Source: Arenicola marina
Taxonomy: Eukaryota > Annelida > Polychaeta > Arenicolidae
Length of the DNA stretch: 64,000 nucleotides
Direction: 5' to 3'
Assembly (NCBI GenBank): GCA_964019135.1
Contig: OZ025252.1
Coordinates: 9,998,823 to 10,062,822 of the forward strand
Shown here: positions 1-30,500 of the stretch, in pieces
How the letters are laid out: every line of letters starts with the position of its first letter
How positions within the stretch are numbered: position 1 is the first letter of the stretch
The notes under the pieces: model-generated
Database searches by the model: none
What the model saw: the letters and a program-made list of their open reading frames with translations, nothing else
What the model was told of the DNA's origin: nothing
Program-made: the position numbers and the translations under genes

Positions 1-546
1 TTAAAAAAAAAAGTTGGTATTTGTGTTTACTCATTCCAAAGTCAACAACGGATACATGACGAAAGTATATTTATGCTGGTTATGTTCTTCGATGGCCGCG
101 AAATTGAGAGAAACGGCGAAGGATGTTGCTAAAGAGTGGGAACACATGCCCCGTAATTTAGATGAGACTTTTACTGGATATGTGTGATGGGCACGAGTAT
201 ACTAGTCAATTATAATTGGTCACACGCCACGTATGGTCATCAAACTAAATAAATCCTATTTACCACATTCAAATAGTAGATTTATATCGCTTCCAAGTCC
301 ACCATGGTAATTTAGCCTAGGAAACTCGACAGTGGCTCCAACTACCGGTGTGCACTGTGGTCGAAGGCGATCAAGAGAGTGACAACTAGCGGCGTGCAAT
401 GAGTCGTTCTGTGCTGCGGTTGGGAAAGAATACGGTGGAATTAACGCAGCAAAATAATTAAGTGAGCCTATTCAAAATTCTAATTATTCTCACTATTGTA
501 TATAGCCATGAACAAATATGCCTGATATTAATTTTTAATGTAGTGT

Positions 547-1152
547 AGCCAGAGACATTAAACGGGTCGGACACCTTATCACGCGTGAACCTGACGCCGT
601 GAGGAGCTGTCCGACCATCCCCAGTCACACTTCAATCCACAGCCTGAGACATTACATGGGTCGGACACCTTATCACGGGTGAAATCACGCCGTGAGGAGC
701 TGTCCGACCATCCCCAGTCACACTTCAATCCACAGCCAGAGACATTACACGGGTCGGACACCTCATCACGGTGAAATCACGCTGTGAGGAGCTGTCCGAC
801 CATCCTCAGTCACACTTCAATCAACAGCCAGAGACATTAAACGGGTCGGACACCTTATCACAGGTGAAATCACGCCGTGAGGAGCTGTCCGACCATCCCC
901 AGTCACACTTCAATCAACAGCCAGAGACATTAAACGGGTCGGACACCTTATCACAGGTGAAATCACGCCGTGAGGAGCTGTCCGACCATTCTCAGTCACA
1001 CTTCAATCAACAGCCAGAGACATTACATGGGTAAGACACCTTATCACGGGTGAAATCACGCCGTGAGCAGCTGTCCGACCATCCTCAGTAACACTTCAAT
1101 CAACAGCCAGAGATATTACACGGGTTGGACACCTTATCATGCGTGAAATCAA
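547..1152. repeat. 91-bp hairpin-forming satellite (about 6.6 copies)
   Basis: The unit holds GGGTCGGACACCTTATCAC and CGCCGTGAGGAGCTGTCCGA. GTCGGACA and TGTCCGAC are exact inverted copies about 30 bp apart, and CACGG/CCGTG pairs extend the stem, so each unit can fold into a long hairpin. Copies are 90% or more alike. A lone related fragment in inverse orientation lies at 5985-6036. Confidence 0.92.
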
Positions 1153-2656
1153 GCCGAGTTTAAAAGTTTTCCATTCCCTGCCCCTTTTTCAAGAGAAACG
1201 TTGCTTATACCAACTGTAACGCACATATTAACCCATCCGCTAATCAGACCTCTTAAATTAAACACTCAGGGGAAGTCAAAACATTGAAACCCGAAATGGG
1301 TTAAACATGTTTATATTTTATTAATATGATACAGAGTAACATAGAGAATGTTGAAAAGTTTTATTGTATCAATGGTCTACCAAATAAAAACGTCCTCTAT
1401 AAACGTGTCACTATAAAGTGTTATATCTTCGTGCAATTATGTTACTGCGGAAAAACACACTGAAACCTCACCCTAACTTGTTGATTGAGGGAAGTAACGA
1501 AGGGGTAACAAATTGATGGTGTCGGGCTGCATACATATATAAATTGCTTCTAACGAGAAGTTTGAACGGTTTCGGTATATCCAGAACTATGTTAAAATCT
1601 GTAATTACCGGCGTGAGAACCAGAATAATGCTATATTTATATCTATACATAATAATATGATATATATATAATACATAAAGGTATTATGCGGTGCCTTTTC
1701 AGACCATAGCTCATGTGATGGCAACTAAAACAATTCATGTCTTATCATTGTCCAATAGGCATGAGATGATAAAATGTATGATATATTATTCTATCATGAT
1801 TATGATTACATAATATCCACATATGATTCTTTTGGACGTAGTTTTGCAGATAATCCATTATCACGAAAATGAACCTATCAAAGTAATGACCTGCTCATGT
1901 AACAAATACATTATCTCTGTATTTACGAACAATCATTGCCTGTTGGATTGGTACAGAGCGTATTAATGGTTAGTTCAGTCTATCATATGCATCGTAGTCA
2001 CTGCATGGAATAAACAAAACATATTAATGTAATCAACCGAACGTATTACGGTTAGCCCAGCCCATCAAGTTGGACTTGAATCAATTTTACGAAGGAAATG
2101 TCTTCCTCCTCTACACGATTTTCCGCGCAACCACAGGCCCCGCAGGTGTTCTCAAGATTTTCTATAAAACGAAAGGTGTTCTCGGGGTACTTTTGTCTGA
2201 CCGTGAATTCACCTGTTATGCGCAATTACCTATTGCAATTAGTCTAAAATGTAAGCTGTTAGGAATATCAGTGCTTGCCAGCGAAGCTGATATATATATA
2301 TAACTTCTATAACATATATCACGCTAGCGTCGAATAAATAACATAACCCAATGACGAAGTAGGAGCTATCATCAAAATCGCAACACTTATATCAGATGGG
2401 ATGAGAAGGGTTAAAGCGATCTCCCTACGATACAGTTGCGTGAACTGTGCATCATTGCCACAGGCACAGTAAATCAGTGGATAGGGGAGGCCGGGGGGGG
2501 GGGGGGTTAGGGGGCCCCACAACGCAAGCCTGTGATCATTGCTAACTTGCTCGAGAATCCTGCTTTGAAGGATGCAGTCAGCGAACTGTAAATGAAATAC
2601 ACAGCCAATAAAGGAGCACATCATTTGTCCGTGTTGCTGGGACTAAATCAGAGGAT
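1153..2656. other. Non-genic stretch
   Basis: AT-rich sequence with a G16 run near 2493-2508. The small open frames show no recognisable product. Nothing else is evident here or in 1-546. Confidence 0.6.
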
Positions 2657-2866
2657 GAACTATAGTAAATGTAGTGTATACTCGTCAAAGCAGTTCAGTA
2701 TTGTAAAATTAACTGCCTCCACAACTTTAGGCCGCAGATCTGCCATATTGAGACTTCGTACCTTCAGTACAAAGACACCACAGTTATGTCCGTCAAGTTG
2801 CTTGATATGAGGTGTGAAGGTCACAGAGTACTTCGTGCGTCGGTTTATACCCGAGCGGGACCGCAT
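2657..2866 (-). pseudogene. Fragment resembling a Ulp1/SENP (C48) cysteine protease
   Basis: A 68-codon reading frame contains FTPHIKQLDGHNCGVFVLK. The Q-x2-G-x-N-CGVFV pattern with its catalytic Cys is typical of the C-terminal part of Ulp1-family proteases. A possible donor (AAG|GTACGA) follows at once. Catalytic His and Asp would lie upstream and are not found nearby. It could be a lone exon, a gene relic or part of a DNA transposon that carries such a protease. Confidence 0.4.
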
Positions 2867-2926
2867 GAGGTGTGAAGGTCACAGAGTACTTCGTGCGTCG
2901 GTTTATACCCGAGCGGGACCGCATGA
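2811..2926. repeat. 58-bp perfect tandem duplication
   Basis: Two identical 58-bp copies (GATGAGGTGTGAAGGTCACA through GAGCGGGACC) stand head to tail. The left copy is the upstream part of the Ulp1-like reading frame. Confidence 0.93.
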
Positions 2927-2929
2927 ACA

Positions 2930-4078
2930 TGAAGTTTCTGGAAAAGAAGGGAAGGCGCCGTTCCGTGAAAATAAATGTGCATCGCGTGTGTTTATCACAA
3001 ATTGTTTTTTCATGTGCTTGCTTCGTATTCGTCTACAAACGATGCGTTTGCACATTTAGCCAAGTAGCCTGTCGGCTAATTTGAGCGCACTGTCCCTATC
3101 AGAGTGAAGTACGTATAGCTGTCGCGTACACGAAACCTGATGTGTAAGGTAAATATAGAATCACTCATTACCCTTCATTGCCCAATATAGATCGTGGTAA
3201 TGGAATGAAATGCATGCCGGTAAAGTAGTAATTAAGGCACAAACCAACCTCCAGTTTCGTAAAAGTTTCTCCGCCCTGGTATGCAACTCCCCAAGAGGAT
3301 TTATGTACAAAAGTGTTTCTTCTCTTCGCTTGATCACCTGGCGAGGAAAAGCGTATCTATAGCTCATGTGTAACGTACCTCCCTTTTATATATAGGGGGT
3401 AGTGTTTAGCCGGTGCGATGGTGGGATATCCCTATCCACCGTACCTACGCCTATCCTTCAATCTCGACTTCTCGTTGTATACTTTTAAAACTCTGAACTC
3501 AAACTATCTGGAGACAACCTCTGGTTCGTTCCTTAAACTGACCTGGGCTTACTGTTACCTAACCTTCCTGCAAATACAAATACCTAAATGTCCGTAACTA
3601 AGACTCCAAACTTCGGAATTCAACCCGCATAAAACGATTACACTACTATATGACATGGAAACAACGTACGAGACACAGCCAAACAACACTGACAGTGATC
3701 AGTCAACTCATTACTTTATTCTATGCCACGAAATTCGATACATATACGACGAAGGCATGAGCCTAGATAAAACCACGAGGCATCCACAACCTAACCGGTT
3801 CCAACCGGTTGACCACGCCTGAACTTTCGCCTGAACTTAGGCAAACAACAAACTCACCAGCTCTATACCACCAATCCTAACATGAACAATACAAACCAGA
3901 AACTTCTACGCCTAGATATAACGTCCGCGCAACCAATCCTACCTAACGTAACTTGCGACACACTGCCGCGTCAAACCCGTGTAATGGGTATCCCTCTGGC
4001 CGTGGGCTCCCTCCCCATGACCGATCCAGCTAAGGTCGATCAGTATCACGCGTCTCGAATACAGCGTGATCCGGAGAT
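2930..4078. other. Non-genic stretch
   Basis: No supported gene, repeat array or RNA. A short palindromic CCGGTTCCAACCGG lies near 3798. The same holds for 4282-5240. Confidence 0.55.
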
Positions 4079-4281
4079 CTGGGTGTCCAGCCCCTTCGGG
4101 ATGGCCCACCGTTCAGTCTGGCGAGTAGCTTGTCGCGGAATGATCCGCATTTAGCTACTCCCAGGGGAGAACTGCCCTGGCCTGGGTGTCCAGCCTCTCG
4201 GGATGGCCCACCGTTCCGCCTGGCGACGTAACTGGTCGCGGAATGATCCGCTATTAGTCACTCCCAGGGGAGAACTGCTGC
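4079..4281. repeat. 103-bp tandem duplication (2 copies)
   Basis: Copies start CTGGGTGTCCAGCC at 4079 and 4182 and share GGGATGGCCCACCGTTC, GTCGCGGAATGATCCGC and ACTCCCAGGGGAGAACTGC, about 85% identical. No coding signal. Confidence 0.85.
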
Positions 4282-5294
4282 AGAGCGCTGGGCACCCGCT
4301 TTTATGGGGGCTCTGGGGGAAGGCGCAATGCATTCTGGGCATCTTTACTGTCTAGCCTCGTTCCCTCTTGGCTGGTGCCTGGTCCCAAGCAGCGTGGCGG
4401 AGACCCAGTGCTCAGCGAACGTTCCCTCCCCCATAACAGTGCCTAAAACATAACATAACATTAATTTTCAAGAATTTACTGTTTTGGCGAGCTGATAAAT
4501 TGCGATTGACTCAAGGGAGGCCAAACTATTTTCCTGTTGAACAATCTTCTTTCTGTGACAAAATCGACAATCGCAGTCAATACCAATCATGAGCAATAAG
4601 TGAGCTTCTCTGAAACGAGTCACAACCATAATGGACGATCAACTGGAAGTCTGACGCCCGATGGAAAATTCCAGCAAAAACAGATAAACATTTCTCTTCA
4701 AAACGTGGATCACAATATTCATTACTAGAAACTGAATTTGAGATCATATGTAATTCGTATGCAAAATACATACCGACATTTCCTTATATCATATAATCAC
4801 ACAAAAGTAATTTGTGTTTCTAGTGAATCCCACGAAACTCATTTTGCAACGCGTATCCTATCCATCAACAACGCACTGGGTGTTTTTTTCAACCATTGCA
4901 GCATGAACTAAACTGACTTGTGGCTGCATGCTCCGACGTTCTTCCATGTCAGGGCGAACCATTGTTTCAGCTTAGCTCACGTATGATTCAAGCCTGCCAT
5001 GGCTACAATAATACATTTCGTGGGTTCTAAGATGGAAGATGGAAGATAGACCGATTTCAGTCAGCTATTTTATTTGTTTAGGAAGCGACCGATGCAATGT
5101 ACATCCTAAAAGAACTCATATTCAAGCTATGGGGAACAAGTGAGGCTCACCGTATTTTAAGTCAGAGAATACCGTGTAACAGTTTATTCTTAAAAACATA
5201 TGTACTCGGCTTGCGCCTCGTACAGTCTTTTTCAAGAATTTACTGGGCGCATTTCTTTGGTAACCCGGGTGTATCTCTACGGTGGACCGAATAC

Positions 5295-5979
5295 TGGGCG
5301 CATTTCTTTGGGCCAGGTTCGGTATCCCGCCCCGGACCCGCAACACGTGACAGGGAACTTCCGAGTATGCCGATAGGGATATGCCTATTCCAATGAAATG
5401 CACACACCGTTCACATCCGGTGCACATAAGGGCACTGAAACCAACCTACTCTCAGCTTCCCCCATCTTGGAATAGCATCTACCTCTTCTCTCTTCCACCT
5501 ACCTGGGCGGAAGAGCAAAAGAGGTCTTCTCGGAATAGAAGAGGCAAAACGATCGTACTGCATGCACTCTTCCGGACGAGGTAGACTTTGGAAGAGGCGA
5601 ATCGATCACGCCCTTAGGATGGTCGTACTGGGCGCATTTTTTTGGTACCCCGGGTGTATCCCTACGGTGGACCGAATACGCACATAACGCATCGGTTCAC
5701 CGCCCGACACTTCTTTCACCCTGGTATGGATGCGCGCGCATGCATTCGGTATGAGGATGTGCCCCGTTCTAAACAGCATGGGGCATTCGGGAGCAAATAG
5801 CGGCTGTTTGAAAGGTGATGAGAGTAGGTTGGTTCCAGTGCCTTAATGTGCACCGGATGTGAACGGTGTGTGCATTTCATTGGAATTGGCATATCCCTAT
5901 CGGCATACTCGGAAGTTCCCTGTCACGTGTTGCGGGCCCGGGGCGGGATACCGAACCTGGCCCAAAGAAATGCGCCCAC
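5295..5979. mobile_element. Inverted-repeat element with 160-bp arms
   Basis: 5295-5454 and 5819-5979 are inverted copies with about 95% identity, around a 364-bp centre. The outer end reads TGGGCGCATTTCTTTGGGCC. A related motif (GGGCGCATTT to GTGGACCGAATA) lies just outside at 5246-5293 and again inside at 5628-5678. It is probably a non-autonomous transposon or foldback element; no target duplication is evident. Confidence 0.65.
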
Positions 5980-6039
5980 TGCTCATCACGGCGTGATTTC
6001 AGCCGTGGTAAGGTGTCCGACCCGCGTAATGTCCGTTGC

Positions 6040-7026
6040 TTAATTATTTTTAGAAGGGAGGGAAACACATAGTTGGAGCGATCACGACAGGACGGACGCA
6101 TTATCACGGTCGGATATATACATATACGGGACATTTTTTGTGTTCAGATCGGCATCATAAATTCCCCTCGATCGAGACATGAGAAATACACAATTTAATC
6201 AAGATTATTATTTGGCAAATCGTATAGCCCCCCTTGACCCAGTTGGGTCCAAGCTAGTGCACTTTCCCTCTCCCTGACCCCCCACGCAATCTTTTCTTTG
6301 GAGAGTACACTAAGATTGCTAATTTAATAACGCCGTTTTCCCAACTTGACTTTTGTCGAATGAGGATATCTCATATTTTATTAACATACAACTTAAATCA
6401 CTCTAAATAATCTGTTATATTGTTAAGGCCTTAACTTCCGCGTTTTGAAATCACGGACTGAAATTCACGCCGGGACCAGCAGCCATTCTGATAGCGGGTA
6501 ATTTGTCGCACACAAATTTCAAATGCCACATTTCATTGAACTGTGAGGGGACGTGGGGACGCATAGTAAACATATATATAAACATCTGGGCGAGAGAGGG
6601 GTTTCTCTGTCCAGAATCGGAGCCTTACACCGTACAGGAACAGATTGGTCATACACCATGGCCAATCAGTTCCTGTACTATGGTGTGGTGACCCAAGATG
6701 CATGTTAGAAATTGTAGGTAACTATATAGGTCTAGATGCTAAGTATCAGAAACTATTGTATATGTGTACATATAATTATTTATGTTTCCTTCAAATAAAA
6801 TGGTATAAGACTACGCAATATTATATCTAAATTAATGTCCCATTAGATTTTTTGGACATCCCATAATTCTCTGGGACATTGGGACTCACCCACAGAATTA
6901 CTGGACCAGTCTTGAGCTACATTTCTTGGAGTGTATCCTAACATTTCATTGTGAGGCTGCAGGGAACCAGGGAGTTAGAACATACATTTTCGCACTTACT
7001 CACTCCGCTAGGACTCAATTATATCT
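6040..7026. other. Non-genic stretch
   Basis: No supported feature apart from a few short palindromes such as GACCCAGTTGGGTC near 6237. Intergenic sequence before PSMC1. Confidence 0.55.
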
Positions 7027-7437
7027 CTGGGCTGCGTACCGCAGCACGATCGATCGCGATCGCACTCCTTACGGTACGACAAATAAGGAATTGAACTTGG
7101 CGGATAGGTCAAGGACGCGTGCAATTTTGAAGCGGAAGTGGGGTATGGTTCGCCGCGATCAAGAGCAGTCCCGTATGATAATATTTAACTCTGAACGACG
7201 ATTCTTCTCAGATAAGTGGGGATAACCCGTAAATATCGATGCTTTATAATTATCTTTTATTTATCAATATTTTACACCATTTAGATTGTGCTGCTATTTC
7301 CAAAGTAAGGATAATTAGTTGGTGGTTATTCCCGCAACGAATGGAAATAGTTCAATGTGACCAATGTCGTACCGTAGCAAGTTCGCAGTGACCAAAATTG
7401 TTCGCGGCGATCGATCATCATACGGAACGCAGCCCAG
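7027..7437. mobile_element. Possible MITE upstream of PSMC1
   Basis: Ends CTGGGCTGCGTACCG and (inverted) CTGGGCTGCGTTCCG pair imperfectly over about 37 bp, and an inner pair (TTACGGTACGAC, GTCGTACCGTAG) continues the symmetry. No clear target-site duplication and no coding capacity, so the family is open. Confidence 0.5.
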
Positions 7438-7749
7438 TTGTCGCCTACGTCCTCACTGCATTTTCACACTCGCTCACCAGGGCAGCGCTGCGCAAATCGA
7501 TAGGAAAAATGCGTCGCGCACTTCTACAAATTAGTGCTGGGAACCAGCCTAAGCCTAATAACATATGAAATCAGGTTATAAAAAGAAAGAGTTCTGTCAC
7601 AATTATAACTTTTTCGAAAGGGTAGAAGATGTTTTTTGCTGTATTAAATACACAAAGCTCGTTATTTTTATGTTGTATTCTTAAAAATCATAATGTTGCA
7701 AGAAATTACTGCTGATTTCGTCTGTTTACAAGACTCTTGATACTTGCGT

Positions 7750-7884
7750 CCCAGCCGACTGGCAGCGTAAAAGCTAGCTTGCGTAGCGCCACCATGCGGG
7801 GAGATTGACAGTTTCGTTGGGGCGAGAACCAGCCTGTTTCCAGTCGCTGCGCCACCTAGTGAATGAGTGAACAAAGAAAACAAG
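7750..7884 (+). promoter_or_regulatory. Probable PSMC1 5' UTR and TATA-less promoter region
   Basis: CG-richer stretch just before the start codon, with no TATA box visible. It holds an upstream ATG at 7794 in excellent Kozak context (GCCACC before ATG) that opens a four-codon reading frame ending in TGA at 7808. If transcription starts before 7790 this would be a minimal upstream ORF. The transcription start itself cannot be placed from sequence. Confidence 0.35.
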
Positions 7885-26225
<18,341 letters not shown>

Positions 26226-26418
26226 CGTCATCATAGCTCTACATGTGACGTCATCACGGCTCTAATTGTGACGTCACCATGGCCCTGCCGCAGAAACTCT
26301 ACCAGATATATCATGTTCAGATACTCGCTTGAGGTAGAGATGCAATGTAACACTTTCTATTGAGATGTTGTGTGCGAAGTGTCGGTGTGTAAAGGCCGCC
26401 CATCTATGTGTGAATGAC

Positions 26419-26424
26419 AATAAA
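26419..26424 (+). terminator. PSMC1 poly(A) signal
   Basis: AATAAA 194 bases after the stop codon, followed by T/G-rich sequence around 26440-26455. It implies a short 3' UTR of about 215 bases. Confidence 0.8.
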
Positions 26425-26633
26425 ACATTTCTTGGGAAATATCCGTCTTGTTTCAATCAGAATCCAAATGAAGACTTAAGTACAAGTGATCCCGCGAAAG
26501 TAGCATTTTGCCATTTGGGGAATTCTCTTCGATAAAGTTGAAACCAATATTACGTTCAATGTTAAGGGCTGACTCACTCGCGTGGATGACTTCCGAAGGG
26601 TAAAGAACTATGAAAACTCAATTGTCCAGGACG

Positions 26634-26639
26634 TTTATT
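26634..26639 (-). terminator. Probable CLSPN poly(A) signal
   Basis: AATAAA on the minus strand about 770 bases past the CLSPN stop codon. It is the best candidate before the PSMC1 3' end is reached. Confidence 0.55.
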
Positions 26640-26686
26640 GTTATGGATACACTGAATCGCATGTAAAACGTGGCCCAGTGCCAGCG

Positions 26687-26882
26687 ATAACGCACGCTGT
26701 ACACAGCCATAGTGCACGCTGTACACAGCCATAGTGCACGCTGTACACACAGCCATAGTGCACGCTGTACACAGCCATAGTGCACGCTGTACACAGCCAT
26801 AGTGCACGCTGTACACAGCCATAGTGCACGCTGTACACAGCCGTAACGCACGCTGTACACAGCCATAGTGCACGCTGTACAT
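26687..26882. repeat. 22-bp tandem array in CLSPN 3' UTR (about 9 copies)
   Basis: Unit ATAGTGCACGCTGTACACAG plus CC, with two variant copies reading GTAACGCACG. It contains the palindrome GTGCAC and the near-palindrome CTGTACACAG. It would be transcribed in the CLSPN 3' UTR if the signal at 26634 is used. Confidence 0.93.
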
Positions 26883-27142
26883 TATTGGCATTCATACATT
26901 TAATCATTACAAATAATTTACCAACGAGTATATTACAAATGGGACCGCGTCTGGCAAGCCGAAGGAAGCCGCGGAGACCGGACAATAGACACACAATCCA
27001 CACTAAAGACAGCATGGTAGTCCGCACATACACACCAGCACAGTTAAATATAACGAACTCATTTTCACTTGATCTGTTACGCACAAGCAGCACTGCCACT
27101 GATCTCTGATACAGTGAAGTCCCAAACCCACACAGCCCGGGG

Positions 27143-27274
27143 TGTCACTATAGTTGTTCCATACGTATCTAGTGACGTCACTATAGTTGTTCCATACACA
27201 TCCAGTGACGTTACAATAGTTGTTCCACACACAACCAATTACGTCACTACAGTTCCGTACATATCCAGTGACGC
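27143..27274. repeat. 33-bp degenerate tandem repeat in CLSPN 3' UTR (4 copies)
   Basis: Unit CACTATAGTTGTTCCATAC plus about 14 bases ending AGTGACGT. The copies differ at several positions, so the array looks old. Confidence 0.85.
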
Positions 27275-27334
27275 AGCGCAAGTAGGATGTACAGCATTGC
27301 GTCCAGTAAGGCCTGTTACTGTTTCGTGTTGTCA

Positions 27335-27447
27335 CCGAAGATTGAAGATGCTGTTTGAAGCAGTGTTGTCACAGAAGGTTGAAGATGCTGTTTGAAGCAG
27401 TGTTGTCACAGAAGGTTGAAGATGCTGTCTTGTGGTAGCGTGTTACT
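27335..27447 (-). repeat. 37-bp repeat of the CLSPN stop-codon region (about 3 copies)
   Basis: On the minus strand the unit is ACAGCATCTTCAACCTTCTG then TGACAACACTGCTTCAA. The first copy is the end of the CLSPN coding sequence with its TGA. One near-perfect and one diverged copy follow in the 3' UTR. Confidence 0.92.
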
Positions 27448-27507
27448 CCGCTCCAGGCGGGGACGCTTGGCAGCCTTCTGTGACGTCACACTCGCTGACC
27501 GCTTGAC
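27406..27507 (-). CDS. CLSPN: CLSPN last coding exon
   Basis: [20 protein letters not shown] then [13 protein letters not shown] and TGA at 27408-27406. It aligns with the basic human tail ending SIFKYLES. Acceptor GTGTTTCAG. The end of this exon, stop included, is repeated downstream. Confidence 0.93.
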   Translation of the reverse strand, partial: VKRSASVTSQKAAKRPRLERSNTLPQDSIFNLL

Positions 27508-30500
27508 CTGAAACACACACAGAAGGTCATATGATCGTCTCCCTCTCTTGGTCAGACACCACACCCAAAACTTGGTACGCAACACACTCGTCAATGTTAC
27601 TTGATGTGGAACGGCGGTGATACATACATAAAGCTAAGAGACCTTATATCAGAAAGGTCAGGCAGTATAGATGAACAGAGCTGACAGAACATCCTCTCTA
27701 CCTGGGGAGCCTTTTCGTGGGCGGTTCGTTTGGCCTTTTCCGGTGATACTGTCGTGAAGACGAAATTCTTTGAGTTTCGCGGTCCGCATACGTTGGTAGC
27801 TGGCTTAGACATCTCGGCAATCTTGGCCAGTGTCTCCTTGCTTCGCTTCAGGAAGGAGCCATGGCTAGGCAGCTGCAACAGTCATGACATGTTGACTCGT
27901 CAACTAAAAGCACAACTTGCACACGTCGTAGAGTTTCATAATAAACGTTGTGTTAAAATAAACTTTAGAGCAATGTGTTAATTTGTGCCGTTTTACCACT
28001 GGGTTCCATGCAGTACAGGTAAAACCTCACATTATTCTACATCAAAAACAAATTGCCATTACCAACAAAACAATGCACTAATCACTTATATCGTAATATC
28101 ACTTACCGGCCGTTTAAATACTGGCTTTTCACTTTGCTTTCCTGTTGGGTTTTCTTTGGTCTGAACTACGGGTTGCACCTGACAAAGTGTGGCTGTAACA
28201 AGAATTACAGGGAATTACAATTGGATATGTTAATACAGTCACCAATCATTGTCACTATAATACCGACACACCACTCCATTCAATCAAACACCGACACACA
28301 GCTCCCTTCACTCAACTACGGACACACCGCTCACTGCACTCAACTACCGACACACCACTCCATTCACTCAATGCCGACACCGCTTTCTTCACTCAACTCA
28401 ACTACCGACACACCGCTCACTTCACTCAACTATACACACAGCTCCATTCACAACTACTTACACACCACTCCATTCAATCAACTACTTGCACACCGCTAGT
28501 ATACTTCACTAAACTACCACTCAACTATCGACATATCGCTCCCTTCACTCAACTATCGACACATTTCAGACTTAATTAAGGAGAAACAAGACTCACGTTT
28601 CTGCTTGAGGATAACTTTGCCGAGCTTTAAGAGCTGACTGTTAGAGTCGAGGTCCTCTGCCTGATCCTACAACAGAGTAAGACATCGTCATCGAAAGGAA
28701 AATAAAACACAAACTTGTTTGTGTCTCGGGGTCAAGTGACAATCAACCAACAAATCTATTCACATAGTGACAAATGAATTAATTTAATTATGATGTGCAG
28801 AGTGCAACCCTGCGTGGATTTCAGTCTGAAACATCCCCATTCGTACCCCTCCGCACAAAAAATCCACGCATTAATAAGTGATGCGGAATTAGCGAGCACT
28901 GTGGACGTACAATAGTGAGCACTGGGGACGTACAATAGTGAGCACTGGGGACGTACAATAGTGAGCACTGTGGACGTACAATAGTGAATACTGGGATGTA
29001 CAATAGTGAGCATTGTGGACGTACAATAGTGAATACTGGGGACGTACAATAGTGAATACTGGGGACGTACAATAGTGAGCACTGTGGACGTACAAAAGTG
29101 AATACTGGGATGTACAATAGTGAGCAATGTGGACGTCCAATAGTGAATACTGAGGACGTACAATAGTGAGCACTGGGGACGTACAAAAGTGAATACTGGG
29201 GACGTACAATAGTGAGCACTGTGGACGTACAATAGTGAATACTGGGATGTACAATAGTGAGCATTGTGGACGTACAATAGTGAATACTGGGGACGTACAA
29301 TAGTGAATACTGGGGACGTACAATAGTGAATACTGGGATGTACAATAGTGAGCATTGTGGACGTACAATAGTGAATACTGGGGACGTACAATAGTGAATA
29401 CTGGGGACGTACAATAGTGAGCACTGTGGACGTACAAAAGTGAATACTGGGGACGTACAATAGTGAGCACTGTGGACGTACAAAAGTGAGCACTGGTGAC
29501 GTACAAAAGTGAATACTGGGATGTACAATAGTGAGCACTGTGGACGTACAATAGTGAGCACTGGGGACGTACAACAGTGAATACTGGGATGTACAATAGT
29601 GAGCACTGTGGACGTACAATAGTAACTACTGGGGACGTACAATAGTGAGCTCTGTGGACGTACAATAGTGAATACTGGGGACGCACAATAGTGAGCACTG
29701 TGGACGTACAATAGTGAATACCGAGGACGTACAATAATGAGCAATGTGGACGTCCAATAGTGAATACTGAGGACGTACAATAGTGAGCACTGTGGACGTA
29801 CAATAGTGAATACTGAGGACGTACAATAGTGAGCTCTGTGGACGTACAATAATGAATACTGGGGACGTACAATAGTGAGCTCTGTGGACGTACAATAGTG
29901 AATACTGAGGACGTACAATAGTGAGCACTGTGGACGTACAATAGTGAATACTGGGGACGTACAATAGTGAGCACTGTGGACGTACAATAGTGAATACTGG
30001 GGACGTACAATAGTGAGCAATGTGGACGTCCAATAGTAAGCACTGTGGACGTACAATAGTGAATACTGGGGTGTACAATAGTGAGCACTGTGGACGCACA
30101 ATAGTGAATACTGGGGACGTACAATAGTGAGCACTGTGGACGTACAATAGTGAATACTGGGGTGTACAATAGTGAGCACTGTGGACGCACAATAGTGAAT
30201 ACTGGGGACGTACAATAGTAAGCACTGGGGACGTACAATAGTGAATACTGGGGTGTACAATAGTGAGCACTGTGGACGCACAATAGTGAATACTGGGGAC
30301 GTACAATAGTGAGCACTGTGGACGTTTAATAGTGAATACTGGGGACGTACAATAGTAAGCAATGTGGACGTCCAATAGTGAATACTGGGGACGTACAATA
30401 GTGAGCAATGTGGACGTCCAATAGTGAATACTGGGGACGTACAATAGTGAGCAATGTGGACGTCCAATAGTGAATACTGGGGACGTACAATAGTGAGCAA

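Noticed and set aside
2070-2624. Short frames of 70-100 codons on both strands
   Set aside because: Mutually overlapping, no motif, one crosses a poly-G run. Typical chance frames.
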